Shown piece by piece: positions 26,951 through 35,295 of a DNA stretch of 64,000 nucleotides. This stretch comes from Bdellovibrionales bacterium RIFOXYD12_FULL_39_22 (GTDB lineage: Bacteria; Bdellovibrionota; Bacteriovoracia; Bacteriovoracales; Bacteriovoracaceae). Both the position numbers and the translations under genes were made by a program. Position 1 is the stretch's first letter; every line of letters begins with the position of its first letter. The stretch lies in NCBI GenBank assembly GCA_001770205.1, contig MEQL01000025.1, positions 1 to 64,000 of the forward strand, in the 5' to 3' direction. Under the pieces are notes generated by a model. The model saw nothing but the letters and a program-made list of their open reading frames with translations. It had not been told where the DNA came from and searched no databases.

Positions 26951-28442
26951 AGGGGAAATGGTTTCATCAAGAGCGGTTTTTTTATTCGTTACAATAATAA
27001 CAACACTCATTGGCCTGCGCAGTAATAGTGCATGGGCCAATGATCTTCAACTGGCCGATAACGAAGTAGTAAAACTTTTTTCGGAAATGCCAAAAGAAGT
27101 TCACCTGGCCGCTAGTTGTCTTGCTTGCCACAAAGAAAAACTGAGTGAATTAGAACAAAGCATCCACGGCAAAGCGGGATTGTTATCTCAACACCCTCCA
27201 GGGGCAATCTGCCTTACCTGCCATGAAATCAACCATCGCTCTAATAAACCCATCAGCATTGAAAAAAATAATTTGGATTTTTCTCATGCGCTCCCAAAGG
27301 AGCGGGCATGTATGAAGTGTCATGGCTCGGAAGCTCTGGCAGCTCAGTTTGGTTTTTCGCCTCACGTTCCTAGCGAATTCGAAGAGTCTATGCATTACCG
27401 CAAAGTAACAATTGGAGAAAAGAAGGCCCCTCTTTGCTTTGACTGTCATGGAGCACATAACGTACAAAGCATGCAGGCGCCAAATTCTTTAAAAAATAGT
27501 CCGGCAGAACGCGCCAAAGTATGTTCAAAATGTCATCGCGGTTCCAATGAAACATTTGCCATGACCTTTGACCATCGACCTACCACTTGGGAAGAAAAAC
27601 CGCTGCAATACGCCGTCATTGCTATGTTTAAAACGCTAACGCTGGGAACCTTCGTGGGCCTGGGCCTCTTCATGTTATTAGATATTTCCAGTCTTATTCG
27701 CTGTATTGTTTTTAGAAAAAAAATGGGACTGCACGCTCATCACAAACCAAAAAAAGTGGAATATGTCGAACGACTTACCGCCTCACAACGTTGGCAACAT
27801 TTTTTTATGCTCTCTAGTGTTCTCACATTAGTGGTGACCGGCTGGCCGCTTTTTTCTCCCGAATCAGAAACTTCTATCGCTGTTATGAATTTATTAGGCG
27901 GTGCCGGAACGGTGGCCATTATCCACCGCACCGCTGGCCTGGTAATGATCGCGGACTTCCTATACCATCTCTATTACCTCTTCACACTCTTTCGCAAAGG
28001 TGGAAAAATTTTGGCCTTCCCAATGCTACCCACGCCTAAAGACGTTATAGATGCTTGGGGGTTAATCCTCTTTTTCTTTGGCCTACGAAAAGATAAACCG
28101 GCCTTCAAGCAATTTGCTTTTTTTGAAAAATTTGATTATTGGGCAGTATTTTGGGGTGTGGCCATGATGGGTTTTAGTGGACTTATGTTGATGTTTCCCA
28201 CCGTTGTAACTCGTGTTTTACCCTCTTGGTCTGTTAGCTTGTCTGAAATTATTCATGCCGATGAATCCTTACTTGCCGGAGTAGTACTAATTATCTGGCA
28301 CTTCTATAACGTCCACTTTAAACCTGGAATTTTCCCAATGAATTGGGCCTGGTTGTCAGGGAAAATGCCAAAACATCACTACGAAGAAGAGCACGCCGCT
28401 CACGTGGAAGAGTTGAAAAAAGAAGGAAAGTGGAAAGAATAA
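26943..28442 (+). CDS. pentahaem cytochrome c fused to cytochrome b (quinol dehydrogenase-like)
   Basis: The 499-aa protein has a signal peptide and five CxxCH sites (CLACH, CLTCH, CMKCH, CFDCH, CSKCH at about residues 58, 89, 122, 164 and 193). The C-terminal 270 residues are membrane-embedded, with about four helices and several His suited to haem b (WQHFFML, IIHRTAGL, DFLYHLYYL, IIHADE, IIWHFYNVHF). This resembles formate dehydrogenase gamma/cytochrome b561-type subunits. The layout fits a membrane quinol oxidase passing electrons to periplasmic haems. ATG 26943 overlaps the previous gene; an alternative ATG at 26958 has GAGGGG close by and is also plausible. Its partner acceptor is unknown; other cytochromes lie at 31798-32586 and 33734-34327. 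Confidence 0.82.
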   Translation: MSRGEMVSSRAVFLFVTIITTLIGLRSNSAWANDLQLADNEVVKLFSEMPKEVHLAASCLACHKEKLSELEQSIHGKAGLLSQHPPGAICLTCHEINHRSNKPISIEKNNLDFSHALPKERACMKCHGSEALAAQFGFSPHVPSEFEESMHYRKVTIGEKKAPLCFDCHGAHNVQSMQAPNSLKNSPAERAKVCSKCHRGSNETFAMTFDHRPTTWEEKPLQYAVIAMFKTLTLGTFVGLGLFMLLDISSLIRCIVFRKKMGLHAHHKPKKVEYVERLTASQRWQHFFMLSSVLTLVVTGWPLFSPESETSIAVMNLLGGAGTVAIIHRTAGLVMIADFLYHLYYLFTLFRKGGKILAFPMLPTPKDVIDAWGLILFFFGLRKDKPAFKQFAFFEKFDYWAVFWGVAMMGFSGLMLMFPTVVTRVLPSWSVSLSEIIHADESLLAGVVLIIWHFYNVHFKPGIFPMNWAWLSGKMPKHHYEEEHAAHVEELKKEGKWKE

Positions 28443-28448
28443 TTTTTC

Positions 28449-28856
28449 CTATTTTTTTATTGGCCCAGCAGTAGAAATACTTTTGATTACATTCAAAACC
28501 TTGGTTTTAAGAGCACTCTCCTCGAAAGGTTTTACCATAAAATTTTTAGCGCCATTTTTTATGGCATTTTCTAATACGGTTTTATCCAGTTCACCAGACA
28601 CAATGATGATGCTATTGAGATTTTGATTTTTCATTTCTTTAATTTGCGAAAGAATTTTTACCCCATCTTTTTTAGGAAGATTTAGATCCAGCAATATTAC
28701 ATCAAACTGCTGATTAGATAACTTATTCGTGGCCGTGACACCATCGTTGGCAACAATAATATTTTTAAAAATTCCAATTCCTTCCAGACAAAGCGAAATC
28801 ACTTCGCAAATATTTGGGTCATCATCTATTACCATAGCATTATATCGCGCTACCAT
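28449..28856 (-). CDS. single-domain response regulator (CheY-like)
   Basis: A receiver domain fills the protein: VIDDDPNICE for the acidic pocket, VILLDLNLPKKDG for the phospho-Asp, SGELD for the Thr/Ser position and VKPF for the Lys. No output domain follows. I place the start at 28856 because AGGA lies about seven bases before it; another ATG 18 bases earlier has no ribosome-binding site. It is convergent with the cytochrome b fusion by 6 bp. Which kinase phosphorylates it is not shown by the sequence. Confidence 0.8.
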   Translation of the reverse strand: MVARYNAMVIDDDPNICEVISLCLEGIGIFKNIIVANDGVTATNKLSNQQFDVILLDLNLPKKDGVKILSQIKEMKNQNLNSIIIVSGELDKTVLENAIKNGAKNFMVKPFEESALKTKVLNVIKSISTAGPIKK

Positions 28857-29085
28857 CTTATTGTCCTGCCTCATATAAGTTTGTGAAACATAATATTCAC
28901 TATTACTAAATTATATGGCCTCATCTTTTCTTTTTCAACTGACAATTCCTCAAGCAAAAATCACCCACTTTTTGTAAATTGTTTAGACGCCCTCACAAAA
29001 AATAGACGGCCCTCCATGCCAACTACTGTCAATCATTTGCGCAAAACGGTCAGGTTCTGGCATATATCTTGTAATGTAGCTCACT

Positions 29086-29835
29086 ATGAATAAAAAATTA
29101 GTGCTGCCACTATGTGCATTACTCTCTCTCTCTCTGCTTTTTCCACTATCTGCCGAAGAAAGTAGTGACAACGAAATTGATTGTGAGAAAGATGAGGAAC
29201 TTACCAAGGAACTTACTGCTAAGGTAAAGAAGTTGGAAGATGAGCTGGAAGAGATTTATGAAACGCTTGAATTAGCAAACAGCACAGATAGCGCATTGGC
29301 CAAATTACAAAAAAAAATATCCAAAGATACTAGTGCTGACTTAATTGATCCACATCTCTCCGCTCAACTAGCGCAAATTCTAATAGATAATTTTGGCAAT
29401 GATTTCTTGACTGCCGCCCCACCTATTTTTCAATACAATGGCCCTTGGGCCACCCAATACGATCCATATAGTGGTGCCATTACTGATCCCTATGTCGTAG
29501 AGGCATACCAATTTAAAAACAGTATGGCCTCTCAGATCCCTTACGGATACGGACTAGATTTTCACAACTATCTCGAAAATAGCGGTATTGCCAAAAATTT
29601 TAGTAATGACTTGGCAGAGTACTACAATCCCAATATTGGAAATAATACTCCCCGCGAAAGTATCGATAGAATGAACACCACTCACACTTTTGTCCCCTCT
29701 CGCAATGATTATCGCTACTATCAATTCGAACCGGCCACCAAACCGGCCGACCCTTCCTACCTAAATGAACATCTCTTTTATGATTTTGATCAAAAGACAG
29801 TTGAATTAAATGAGAGTGAGCTTATTTGGATTTAA
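29086..29835 (+). CDS. secreted coiled-coil protein, unknown function
   Basis: The 249-aa protein has a signal peptide (MNKKLVLPLCALLSLSLLFPLSA, cleavage LSA). A short acidic coiled coil follows (DEELTKELTAKVKKLEDEL and onward to about residue 75). The rest is rich in Tyr, Asn and Pro with no known domain. It has no clear ribosome-binding site. The last four bases overlap the convergent acyltransferase gene. GGCC density is normal, so it belongs to the native background. It could be surface or periplasmic. Confidence 0.5.
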   Translation: MNKKLVLPLCALLSLSLLFPLSAEESSDNEIDCEKDEELTKELTAKVKKLEDELEEIYETLELANSTDSALAKLQKKISKDTSADLIDPHLSAQLAQILIDNFGNDFLTAAPPIFQYNGPWATQYDPYSGAITDPYVVEAYQFKNSMASQIPYGYGLDFHNYLENSGIAKNFSNDLAEYYNPNIGNNTPRESIDRMNTTHTFVPSRNDYRYYQFEPATKPADPSYLNEHLFYDFDQKTVELNESELIWI

Positions 29836-30620
29836 TTTGCTTGGCCGATCCACGACTTAGGGAAGACCTCTCCTGCTCCAATATGAGTTTTGGGCATTAC
29901 TACCGCATGTGGAGCAACATAGGCTCCCTCTCCCACCACGACATCCCCCATAATGCTGGCCTTAAGCCCTACCGTAGAACCATTTTTTATTAACACCGGA
30001 GCACAAACCACAAATCCTTTCTGAGCGTAATGAGCAAAGATCGTTACCGAGCCTCCGATTGTGACATAATCTCCCACTGTGATTAAACAAGGATCTGAGA
30101 TGTTGGCAGTATTAACAATGGATCCCTTGCCTATTTTCATCCCCATTAAACGTAGGTAGAGAACATTTAAAGGCGAAGGAGTAATAAACTCTAAAAATGT
30201 ATAACGAACCAAATAATGAAGCGCATTGTGAGTAGACCAGGCCAATGATTGATTGGAAAACCAAGGTGCACGATAAGGACGAAGTTTAAAGGGATTTAAA
30301 AAATTAAAAAATGGAACGACAAAGATGATGGACAGGCCATAGGCAAGATAAGCGGCCCCTAATGTCACTGCTTGCGCCAACGCCGCCACCACAAAATGAC
30401 TATTAGCAACTGCCGACGAAATGGCCTTATAAATCATCATCCCGGGAAAAAGGGATAACCCAATAGAGAAAATATAGGCCCCCACCATTCCTACCATTAC
30501 CGCTAAATAGGCCAGCGTACGAAATCTCCGGATAAAAGTCTCGCCCAATCCTTTCCATCCAGTAAGTTCCGAGTTCTTTGATAGAACGTCAATCCGCTTT
30601 TCTTTTTCAGGAACACTCAT
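29832..30620 (-). CDS. membrane-anchored hexapeptide-repeat acyltransferase-like protein
   Basis: The 262-aa protein has two or three N-terminal membrane helices (residues 36-60, 75-105). A left-handed beta-helix with hexapeptide turns follows (MKIGKGSIVNTANISDPCLITVGDYVTIGGSVTIFAH, in part; then VLIKNGSTVGLKASIMGDVVVGEGAYVAPHAVV, in part). These repeats are typical of acetyl/acyltransferases such as the NRPS-associated or DapD/GlmU-like groups. A membrane location suggests modification of a lipid-linked or cell-envelope substrate. The ATGA overlap with the upstream DAHP synthase gene shows tight coupling, although no biochemical link is obvious. The catalytic His is not certain. Confidence 0.65.
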   Translation of the reverse strand: MSVPEKEKRIDVLSKNSELTGWKGLGETFIRRFRTLAYLAVMVGMVGAYIFSIGLSLFPGMMIYKAISSAVANSHFVVAALAQAVTLGAAYLAYGLSIIFVVPFFNFLNPFKLRPYRAPWFSNQSLAWSTHNALHYLVRYTFLEFITPSPLNVLYLRLMGMKIGKGSIVNTANISDPCLITVGDYVTIGGSVTIFAHYAQKGFVVCAPVLIKNGSTVGLKASIMGDVVVGEGAYVAPHAVVMPKTHIGAGEVFPKSWIGQAN

Positions 30621-31702
30621 TGCAAATTCTCCAACTGATTTTTCTGAATGCCAATTGATTCGGCGTGAATAGTTTGAAACAGATTATTTACAAAATCACC
30701 ACTCAATCCACAAGAAGTTCCATAGGCCAAACGATCATGAATGATTTCCTTCCAGCGATCAGATTGATAAAGAGATAAGTTAGAATGTGACTTAAGATAA
30801 GCAATCTTCTTTACTACTTCCATGCGCGAAGACATTGCATCTAAAATATCTTGATCGAAGCGATCTATTTCCTCTCGAAGGGCGGTTAACTCACACATAA
30901 CTTTTTTATCTTCTGCCAAACTATCTCGTCTTTTTAGGCCGGCCAATAGTGTTTGCAAGGTGTTGGGGTATAACTGTTGGGCCTTATCACTTAGTGCTAA
31001 CTCCGGCCGATAATGTGATTCAATCATTAGTCCATCAAAATTTAAATCTAGCGCATATTGCGCTAACTCCGCCACATACTCGCTCTTTCCCGCAATATGA
31101 CTAGGATCAACAATAATGGGAAGTGAAGGGAATTTCTGTTTTAAGGCAAAGGCCATAGACCAGTTAGGATTATTTCTATATTTCTGTGGACGAAAGCTAT
31201 AACATCCGCGATGAATAGCTGCCATTTTAGAAATACCTACTGCATAAATCCGTTCAATGCTTCCAATCCAAGCATCTAAATCAGCATGCATTGGATTTTT
31301 TACCATCACCACCAACTCGCTCTGGCCTCTAAGTGCCGAAGCAATTTCTTCCACATAAAAAGGATTCACCGTAGTTCGCGCCCCCAGCCAAACTGCATCA
31401 ACTTTATGCTCCACTGCTACTTCTGCTTGCTCTTTAGTCCCCACCTCAACAGCAATTTTAAGGCCAGTTTTTTCCCGAACCTCTTGCAGCCAAGCAAAGG
31501 CCTCCGGCCCGGCACCTTGAAAATTACCCGGCCTAGTCCGCGGCTTCCATACTCCGGCGCGAAAATAGTTAATCCCTGGAATTTTGGCAATCTGTATGGC
31601 CGTAGTTAGTAGCTGTTTGCGATTTTCTGCGGCACAGGGGCCAGCAATCACCAGCGGATGAGTAAAATCCCTAATCCAATCATTGAGTGGTTGAAAATTC
31701 AT
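30617..31702 (-). CDS. DAHP synthase/chorismate mutase bifunctional enzyme
   Basis: The N-terminal about 265 residues are a type I-beta DAHP synthase: VIAGPCAAEN, FRAGVWKPRTRPGNFQG, and IIVDPSHIAGKSEYV. The C-terminal about 85 residues (LREEIDRFDQDILDAMSSRMEVVKKIAYLK, in part) form an AroQ-type chorismate mutase. This order, synthase then mutase, is known from Bacteroidetes-like enzymes. The protein condenses PEP with erythrose-4-phosphate and rearranges chorismate to prephenate, so mutase binding of prephenate may give feedback control. It shares an ATGA overlap with the acyltransferase gene. Chorismate made through this route could supply menaquinone synthesis (menFDB). Confidence 0.88.
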   Translation of the reverse strand: MNFQPLNDWIRDFTHPLVIAGPCAAENRKQLLTTAIQIAKIPGINYFRAGVWKPRTRPGNFQGAGPEAFAWLQEVREKTGLKIAVEVGTKEQAEVAVEHKVDAVWLGARTTVNPFYVEEIASALRGQSELVVMVKNPMHADLDAWIGSIERIYAVGISKMAAIHRGCYSFRPQKYRNNPNWSMAFALKQKFPSLPIIVDPSHIAGKSEYVAELAQYALDLNFDGLMIESHYRPELALSDKAQQLYPNTLQTLLAGLKRRDSLAEDKKVMCELTALREEIDRFDQDILDAMSSRMEVVKKIAYLKSHSNLSLYQSDRWKEIIHDRLAYGTSCGLSGDFVNNLFQTIHAESIGIQKNQLENLQ

Positions 31703-31797
31703 AAGATCTGCTTATATATATTGGATACACGACAAGTTCAAGAAAGTTGATGAGATATTAACAATATTACAGAGTAAAAAGGATAATCGGCCAAACA

Positions 31798-32586
31798 CTA
31801 TTTGAAAATCTCCGAGGCCTTGTCCTCCGCTTGATCCTCTTTAATAAATAAAAAGCTGTTTTTTACATCACGCCCATGACAATCAACGCATCCCCACCCC
31901 GGCCGCATTAAACGTTTACCACCCTCATGGCAGCGCTCACACTTGCCAGCATAGGTTCTGGCCACCTTGTTATGCCATCCTAGGCGAAAATATTTTTCAT
32001 GTGGAATATCTACGTGGCAAGCATCACAGCTAGGCAGCTTCGAGGCCCCATATTTTTTGGCAAACTCTCCATCTTTTTTGTGACAATCCAAGCAGGATAT
32101 TTTAACCACTTTCTTCTTCTCTTCTTGCACATATGATTGGCCATGATTTTTGGCCAATGCCCAAGACTTCGGATGTGGATAATTATGACATTTAAAGCAG
32201 ACCGAAGCACTATTGATTCCCTTGCTACCACCATCCAATCGGTGACAATCTATGCACATCTGCGGTTTTTTCAAATATGCTTTTCCATGCGAACTCCCTT
32301 TCGCAAACTGCTTTTCATGTGGATAGGCCTGATGACAGCGATCACAACTTTTTTTGGAAGGCCCGCCTTTAAAATCTGTTCCGTGACACTTCTGGCAAAG
32401 TTCTTTATTTTTTTGAAAACACTCTCCACCGTGATCTTTGGTTGATCTGAATTTTTCGGTGTGAGAGTAACAGTTTTTGCTCTCTTTTATCATTGAGAAC
32501 ATCTCCTCTTGGGCCATTAGTCCGCCGGCCAGCAAAAACGAGATTACTAATAGAAACTTGGGGGTAAAATTGTATTTTGTTTTCAT
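31798..32586 (-). CDS. octahaem cytochrome c
   Basis: From the start at 32586 the protein is 262 aa, with a signal peptide (FLLVISFLLAGGLMA). It has eight CxxCH motifs: CQKCH, CDRCH, CIDCH, CFKCH, CLDCH, CDACH, CERCH and CVDCH. An upstream TTG in frame would add 17 residues before the signal, so I prefer the ATG. The even haem spacing over about 200 residues suggests an electron wire of the cytochrome c3/c7 type. It has no enzyme motif. It may carry electrons away from the cytochrome b fusion. It is monocistronic. Confidence 0.8.
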   Translation of the reverse strand: MKTKYNFTPKFLLVISFLLAGGLMAQEEMFSMIKESKNCYSHTEKFRSTKDHGGECFQKNKELCQKCHGTDFKGGPSKKSCDRCHQAYPHEKQFAKGSSHGKAYLKKPQMCIDCHRLDGGSKGINSASVCFKCHNYPHPKSWALAKNHGQSYVQEEKKKVVKISCLDCHKKDGEFAKKYGASKLPSCDACHVDIPHEKYFRLGWHNKVARTYAGKCERCHEGGKRLMRPGWGCVDCHGRDVKNSFLFIKEDQAEDKASEIFK

Positions 32587-32722
32587 GACACTGTTTTCGT
32601 AAAAAAATGTCTGTTTCTTGAGAACTTTATTTGCCAATCAAATTTTCGTATGAAACACTTTTTGTCAGGAAAAATTTAACACAATAGCAAACTATTATTG
32701 TCAGTATTAAAAAGGAGATTGA

Positions 32723-33586
32723 ATGAAACTAATTATTACCATTATTACCATTTCCCTTATTATTCCACTATCCCTGTATGCTAACCTCCCAATCGATACT
32801 GTTAGCTTCGTACCCGAAAATAATTTGCGCGTTACTATTTATGATAAAAATGCATCTAACGTAACAGAGCAAGATTTTAACGCAATTTTGGACAAAGTAG
32901 AGAGCATCTACGCCTCCATCGTTGCCGAAAAAGGTGGACGCCTGGAGGTAGTACGCAATTGGGGAGATTCAACAGTAAACGCTTATGCCAATCGCGAAGG
33001 CGCCAATTGGAAAATTCATATGTTTGGTGGACTGGCCAGACACAATAGTATGACTCATGATGGTTTTGTTCTAGTGGCCTGCCATGAGTTAGGCCATCAA
33101 ATTGGTGGAGCACCTAAAGGACGAACCCTCTTTTTTAAAAGTTGGGCCTCCAATGAAGGCCAATCGGACTATTTTGCAGCACTCAAATGTTTAAAACGAG
33201 TTTTTGAGAAGGAAGATAACATTACTGATGTGGCCTCTATGCAGGTTGATCCTGTTGCCGCTAACGCTTGTGAGCAAAGTCTCCCAAATCTCTATGAGCA
33301 AAGTATTTGTAAACGAGTGGCAATGGCCGGACAATCTGTGGCCAGATTATTTGCTGCTTTGGGCGGCGGAAGTGGCAGCTTTTCTACTCCTGATAGAAAC
33401 GTAGTCTCTCGTACTAATAATTCGCATCCTTCTACACAATGTCGTCTAGATACCTACTTGGCCGGAGCACTCTGCCATCAAGATCCATATCTAGACTTAA
33501 GTGACAAAGATGAGCAGATCGGTGCTTGTAATGAGGCAGAAGGCCACACTATCGGTTTTCGGCCACGTTGCTGGTATCGTCCATAA
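32723..33586 (+). CDS. secreted zinc metalloprotease-like protein (HELGH)
   Basis: The 287-aa protein has a strong signal peptide and AAGGAG six bases before the ATG. HELGHQIGG near residue 121 is an HExxH zinc site. A following NEGQSDYF motif supplies an acidic residue that could be the third ligand, as in gluzincins; I infer this. Several cysteines (LKC, ANAC, SIC, QC, LC, GAC, RC) suggest disulphides. A basic C-terminus ends in CWYRP. The fold resembles no protease I can name. It is unlike the metzincin at 1716-2777, so the two are not paralogues. Confidence 0.65.
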   Translation: MKLIITIITISLIIPLSLYANLPIDTVSFVPENNLRVTIYDKNASNVTEQDFNAILDKVESIYASIVAEKGGRLEVVRNWGDSTVNAYANREGANWKIHMFGGLARHNSMTHDGFVLVACHELGHQIGGAPKGRTLFFKSWASNEGQSDYFAALKCLKRVFEKEDNITDVASMQVDPVAANACEQSLPNLYEQSICKRVAMAGQSVARLFAALGGGSGSFSTPDRNVVSRTNNSHPSTQCRLDTYLAGALCHQDPYLDLSDKDEQIGACNEAEGHTIGFRPRCWYRP

Positions 33587-33608
33587 ATAAGAGATAAGAT
33601 ATCTACTA

Positions 33609-33664
33609 CCTGGGCCTGCCTATATTTTAAGCGGCCATGTAATTATTAGCTGATGGCGCCCAGG
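33609..33664 (+). ncRNA. candidate structured leader upstream of pentahaem cytochrome
   Basis: In the 147-bp gap before the ATG at 33734 the arms CCTGGGC (33609-33615) and GCCCAGG (33658-33664) are complementary. The inner stem GCCAT/ATGGC (33634-33638 with 33653-33657) abuts the outer 3' arm. No known riboswitch motif such as GEMM or cobalamin is seen. It may be a regulatory hairpin or chance. Confidence 0.25.
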
Positions 33665-33733
33665 GGTATGACATACACAAAATAGTAAAGTAAAATTCTC
33701 TTATTTGAGTATCTACTTCTTTGGAGGATTTTT

Positions 33734-34327
33734 ATGTCTAGCAAAGTGATTAAAACCATTTCATTTTATTTGCTAGCTATAATTATTGCAGCAATGGGCA
33801 AACTCTTTGCTTATGAACCAGGTTTAGGAATAGAGTCTTGCGTTGGTTGCCATCCCACCAAAAACTATGGAGGTAACGGCCATGGTGGAATCGCTAAAAA
33901 TTGCTTTAACTGTCATGGAAAAAGTCGCTTTGATACCCCGTACCGTTATAATTTGAATGATGAAACAAATACCATATGCTACAGCTGTCACGAGCAATTT
34001 GACCCGGCCTTTGGCACCTATGGAAATCCTGCTGGTGGCCATCCAGTGGCCAAACATCCGGTAGCAGGAGGTAATGATATGCTCTATCCGGAAAAGGAAT
34101 TTTCCTGCGCTTCCTGCCATAATCCTCACGGTTCTCCGATGAGAGATATGTTTCGATATGAATCTCGCCCTGGCGAAGATCGCTGCAAGATCTGTCATAA
34201 TAAAATTCTCTATGGTAATGGCAACCGCCGGCAACCGCCCCCTTGGGAAATCACCGATGGCAAAGTAGATTTCAAGGATATTCCGAAGCGTCCACCTCGT
34301 GTACTAGGAAAAAAACGACTTTTGTAA
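33734..34327 (+). CDS. pentahaem cytochrome c
   Basis: The 197-aa protein has a signal/anchor sequence (FYLLAIIIAAMGKLFA). Five CxxCH motifs follow: CVGCH, CFNCH, CYSCH, CASCH and CKICH. GGAGG five bases before the ATG supports the start. The Gly/His-rich middle (GNPAGGHPVAKHPVAGG) could provide distal haem ligands. The pattern CASCHNPHGSP recalls the doubled CXXCH motif (DUF/doubled_CXXCH) type. It is probably a periplasmic electron-transfer protein. It is followed 29 bp later by an outer-membrane beta-barrel gene, so the pair may form an outer-surface unit. Confidence 0.82.
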   Translation: MSSKVIKTISFYLLAIIIAAMGKLFAYEPGLGIESCVGCHPTKNYGGNGHGGIAKNCFNCHGKSRFDTPYRYNLNDETNTICYSCHEQFDPAFGTYGNPAGGHPVAKHPVAGGNDMLYPEKEFSCASCHNPHGSPMRDMFRYESRPGEDRCKICHNKILYGNGNRRQPPPWEITDGKVDFKDIPKRPPRVLGKKRLL

Positions 34328-34356
34328 TTATTTAAAATTCGCGGTAAACTTTCAGC

Positions 34357-35223
34357 ATGGCAAATGGCCGAATCAAACTACTCTTTTTTTTGTCGCTTTT
34401 TTTTCTTATTTTCAACATAGCGACAATTGAAGCATCTCAGACTGCCTATATCTCTAGTGACACGGCCGTGATATATGCTGACAGCAGCCTTACAGCTCCC
34501 ATTGGATTTGCTCGTAATGGCCGGCAGGTTTTAGTAGGAGAAGTACCTAGAAAAAACGGCACTGTTTTACCCATTTACGTGTCCGGCAAAATTGGTTATA
34601 TAAAAATTTCCGATATAATTACTGAAGGGGGCAAAAGAGAAAAAAGTGAAAGCGAAATGACCTCCATCACTCGCGCTACTGATATCCCTGAAGAAAAAAA
34701 TTCTGCCATCGAACTGACCTATGCTCAGACCGCCCTCGGTAGTGATTGGAATAAATTTTCACAAACACTTGGCGAAGAAAGTAATGACAACGCTATTTAT
34801 AATTATCGTCTGGCCTACCAATATCTTCCTGATCGATGGAATCTTTTCTTAGGACTGGGTATAAGCTATAGCACAATCCTACAAGAGCGCGTTGCCTACG
34901 CACACTACGCCATAGATGCTACTCTTTACTGGAGCCTCTTTCGCACCTCTCCTCTGGCCTTAGACTTGTACGTGGGAGGATTTGCTATTCCGGCATTTTT
35001 GGTTGATTTGCAAATTAATAATAAAATCGAAACTCAAGAAGGTTGGGGGCTTGGAAATATGGCAGGTGCTCAATTGCGCTTTTTTCCTGGCCACCTTTTT
35101 AATTTAATCATCGGGGCCGATTATCGAGTGGCATATACCAAATCCAGCAGTAAAAATCCCGAGATAGAATTTGAGGGATTCGACGGTATTAGTTTTTTTG
35201 GCGGCCTTAGCGTACGTTTTTAA
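34357..35223 (+). CDS. outer-membrane beta-barrel protein with SH3-like N-terminal domain
   Basis: The 288-aa protein has a signal peptide (LFFLSLFFLIFNIATIEA). An SH3-like domain follows (residues 30-90: TAYISSDTAVIYADSS and IYVSGKIGYIKIS). The C-terminal 170 residues have alternating amphipathic strands ending in SVRF, which fits outer-membrane insertion with a terminal aromatic residue. It is probably co-transcribed with the pentahaem cytochrome gene 29 bp upstream. Whether the barrel houses a cytochrome as a porin-cytochrome pair cannot be decided; the predicted barrel is small. Confidence 0.6.
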   Translation: MANGRIKLLFFLSLFFLIFNIATIEASQTAYISSDTAVIYADSSLTAPIGFARNGRQVLVGEVPRKNGTVLPIYVSGKIGYIKISDIITEGGKREKSESEMTSITRATDIPEEKNSAIELTYAQTALGSDWNKFSQTLGEESNDNAIYNYRLAYQYLPDRWNLFLGLGISYSTILQERVAYAHYAIDATLYWSLFRTSPLALDLYVGGFAIPAFLVDLQINNKIETQEGWGLGNMAGAQLRFFPGHLFNLIIGADYRVAYTKSSSKNPEIEFEGFDGISFFGGLSVRF

Positions 35224-35295
35224 TTTTTACTAAATTACCAACAATCCTGACCTACATCCCTTGCAAAATAAGAGTAAAACTGCAAAGCTCCTCTA

